Of a DNA stretch of 5,397 bases, positions 4,890-5,397 are shown piece after piece (the stretch's first letter is position 1; each line of letters starts with the position of its first letter). Both the position numbers and the translations under genes were made by a program. This stretch comes from Syntrophaceae bacterium UBA6112 (GTDB taxonomy: Bacteria; Desulfobacterota; Syntrophia; Syntrophales; UBA5619): NCBI GenBank assembly GCA_002423465.1, contig DIWG01000007.1, positions 1-5,397 of the forward strand. The letters are read 5' to 3'. A model generated the notes under the pieces. That model searched no databases and had not been told where the DNA came from. It saw nothing but the letters and a program-made list of their open reading frames with translations.

Positions 4890-5397
4890 ATGCAATCGTT
4901 GAACCGTCTTTTCAAACCCGCCTCCGTCGCCGTGATCGGGGCCTCCGAGGTTCCCGGCAAGGCGGCGGAACGGCGGACGAGAAGTCTGATCCAGGGAGGG
5001 TACCCCGGCAAGATCTTTCTCATCAACCCCAAACGGGACACCCTGTTCGGGAGAAAGGCTTATCCCTCGATTCTCGATATCGGGGAGGAGGTTGATCTCG
5101 TCATGGTCGTCGTCGCCCCGAGGCTCATTCCCCAGGCCGTCGCCGACTGCGTGAAGATGCATGCCAAGGGAATCGTGATCATCACGGCGGGTCTTGGAGA
5201 AACCGGCGAGGAGGGTAAAATAATCGAAGCGGAGATCCTCCGCACCGCAACCGAAGGAGGCGCCAAGATCATCGGTCCCAATTGCTCGGGCCTCTTTAGC
5301 GCCGCCGGCGGAATGAACCTTCTGGGCGTCCCTCCGATCCAAAAGGGGCCATTGGCCGTCATCGCCCAGAGTGGAAACATCATCGACTCGATCACCC
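4890..5397 (+). CDS. NDP-forming acyl-CoA synthetase (acetate-CoA ligase, ADP-forming type), N-terminal CoA-binding part
   Basis: This family interconverts acyl-CoA + ADP + Pi with the free acid + CoA + ATP, in the cytoplasm; many anaerobes use it to make ATP from acyl-CoA. The 169 codons visible cover the Rossmann-type CoA-binding domain: LFKPASVAVIGAS (7-19), GKIFLINPKRDTLFGRKAYPS, VDLVMVVVAPRLIPQAV, GIVIITAGLGETGEEG and the signature GPNCSG, followed by the start of the ligase/succinyl-CoA-synthetase-like domain with AVIAQSGNI. The active-site His and the ATP-grasp half, if fused, lie beyond the window. The acyl substrate (acetate, propionate, an aromatic or branched acid, or a non-catalytic pimeloyl-type homologue) cannot be decided here. 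The start is supported by the TAAGGAGGT site. It follows the RpiR-type gene by 103 bp and is probably under its control. A protein-lysine acetyltransferase fusion of the Pat type shares this N-terminal domain and cannot be excluded. Confidence 0.9.
   Translation, partial: MQSLNRLFKPASVAVIGASEVPGKAAERRTRSLIQGGYPGKIFLINPKRDTLFGRKAYPSILDIGEEVDLVMVVVAPRLIPQAVADCVKMHAKGIVIITAGLGETGEEGKIIEAEILRTATEGGAKIIGPNCSGLFSAAGGMNLLGVPPIQKGPLAVIAQSGNIIDSIT

Overview
The window looks like a chromosomal segment from a GC-rich (by eye a little under 60% GC in genes) Gram-negative anaerobe, plausibly a Desulfobacterota/deltaproteobacterial lineage such as a Syntrophales relative. That placement is an inference from gene content: a sigma-54 (NtrC-type) regulator, the C-terminal helix-turn-helix tail of a second one, and an NDP-forming acyl-CoA synthetase. 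No 16S or other phylogenetic marker is present.

Layout. (1) Positions 682 down to 1, minus strand: the N-terminal 227 codons of a sigma-54-dependent response regulator. It has an atypical receiver domain and is cut by the window edge inside the GAFTGA loop. (2) A divergent intergenic region at 683-888. (3) Plus strand: a full-length CorA-type Mg2+/Co2+ channel (889-1950), followed after 78 bp by a full-length YtcJ-like metal-dependent amidohydrolase (2029-3594). (4) Positions 3595-3886: no intact large gene. This stretch holds a hairpin, a minus-strand remnant of the Fis-type HTH end of another NtrC-family regulator, and an AT-rich region with a very good sigma-70-type promoter, repeated TCCTTCA motifs and a hairpin around a Shine-Dalgarno sequence. 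(5) A full-length RpiR/MurR-type regulator (HTH plus SIS domain, 3887-4786). (6) A 103-bp gap containing a dyad. (7) The start of an ADP/NDP-forming acyl-CoA synthetase (4890 to the right edge).

How the genes may work together. The RpiR-type regulator and the acyl-CoA synthetase are probably co-directional partners, the first controlling an acyl-CoA or organic-acid module that continues to the right. Its SIS ligand loop departs from the phosphosugar consensus, so a non-sugar ligand is plausible. CorA and the amidohydrolase may share a transcript but have no obvious biochemical link. The sigma-54 regulator diverges from corA and its targets are not visible here. I see no CRISPR array, tRNA, rRNA, transposase or phage gene. 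The most distinctive signals are the regulatory architecture in front of the RpiR gene, the eroded NtrC-type tail next to it, and the atypical receiver.
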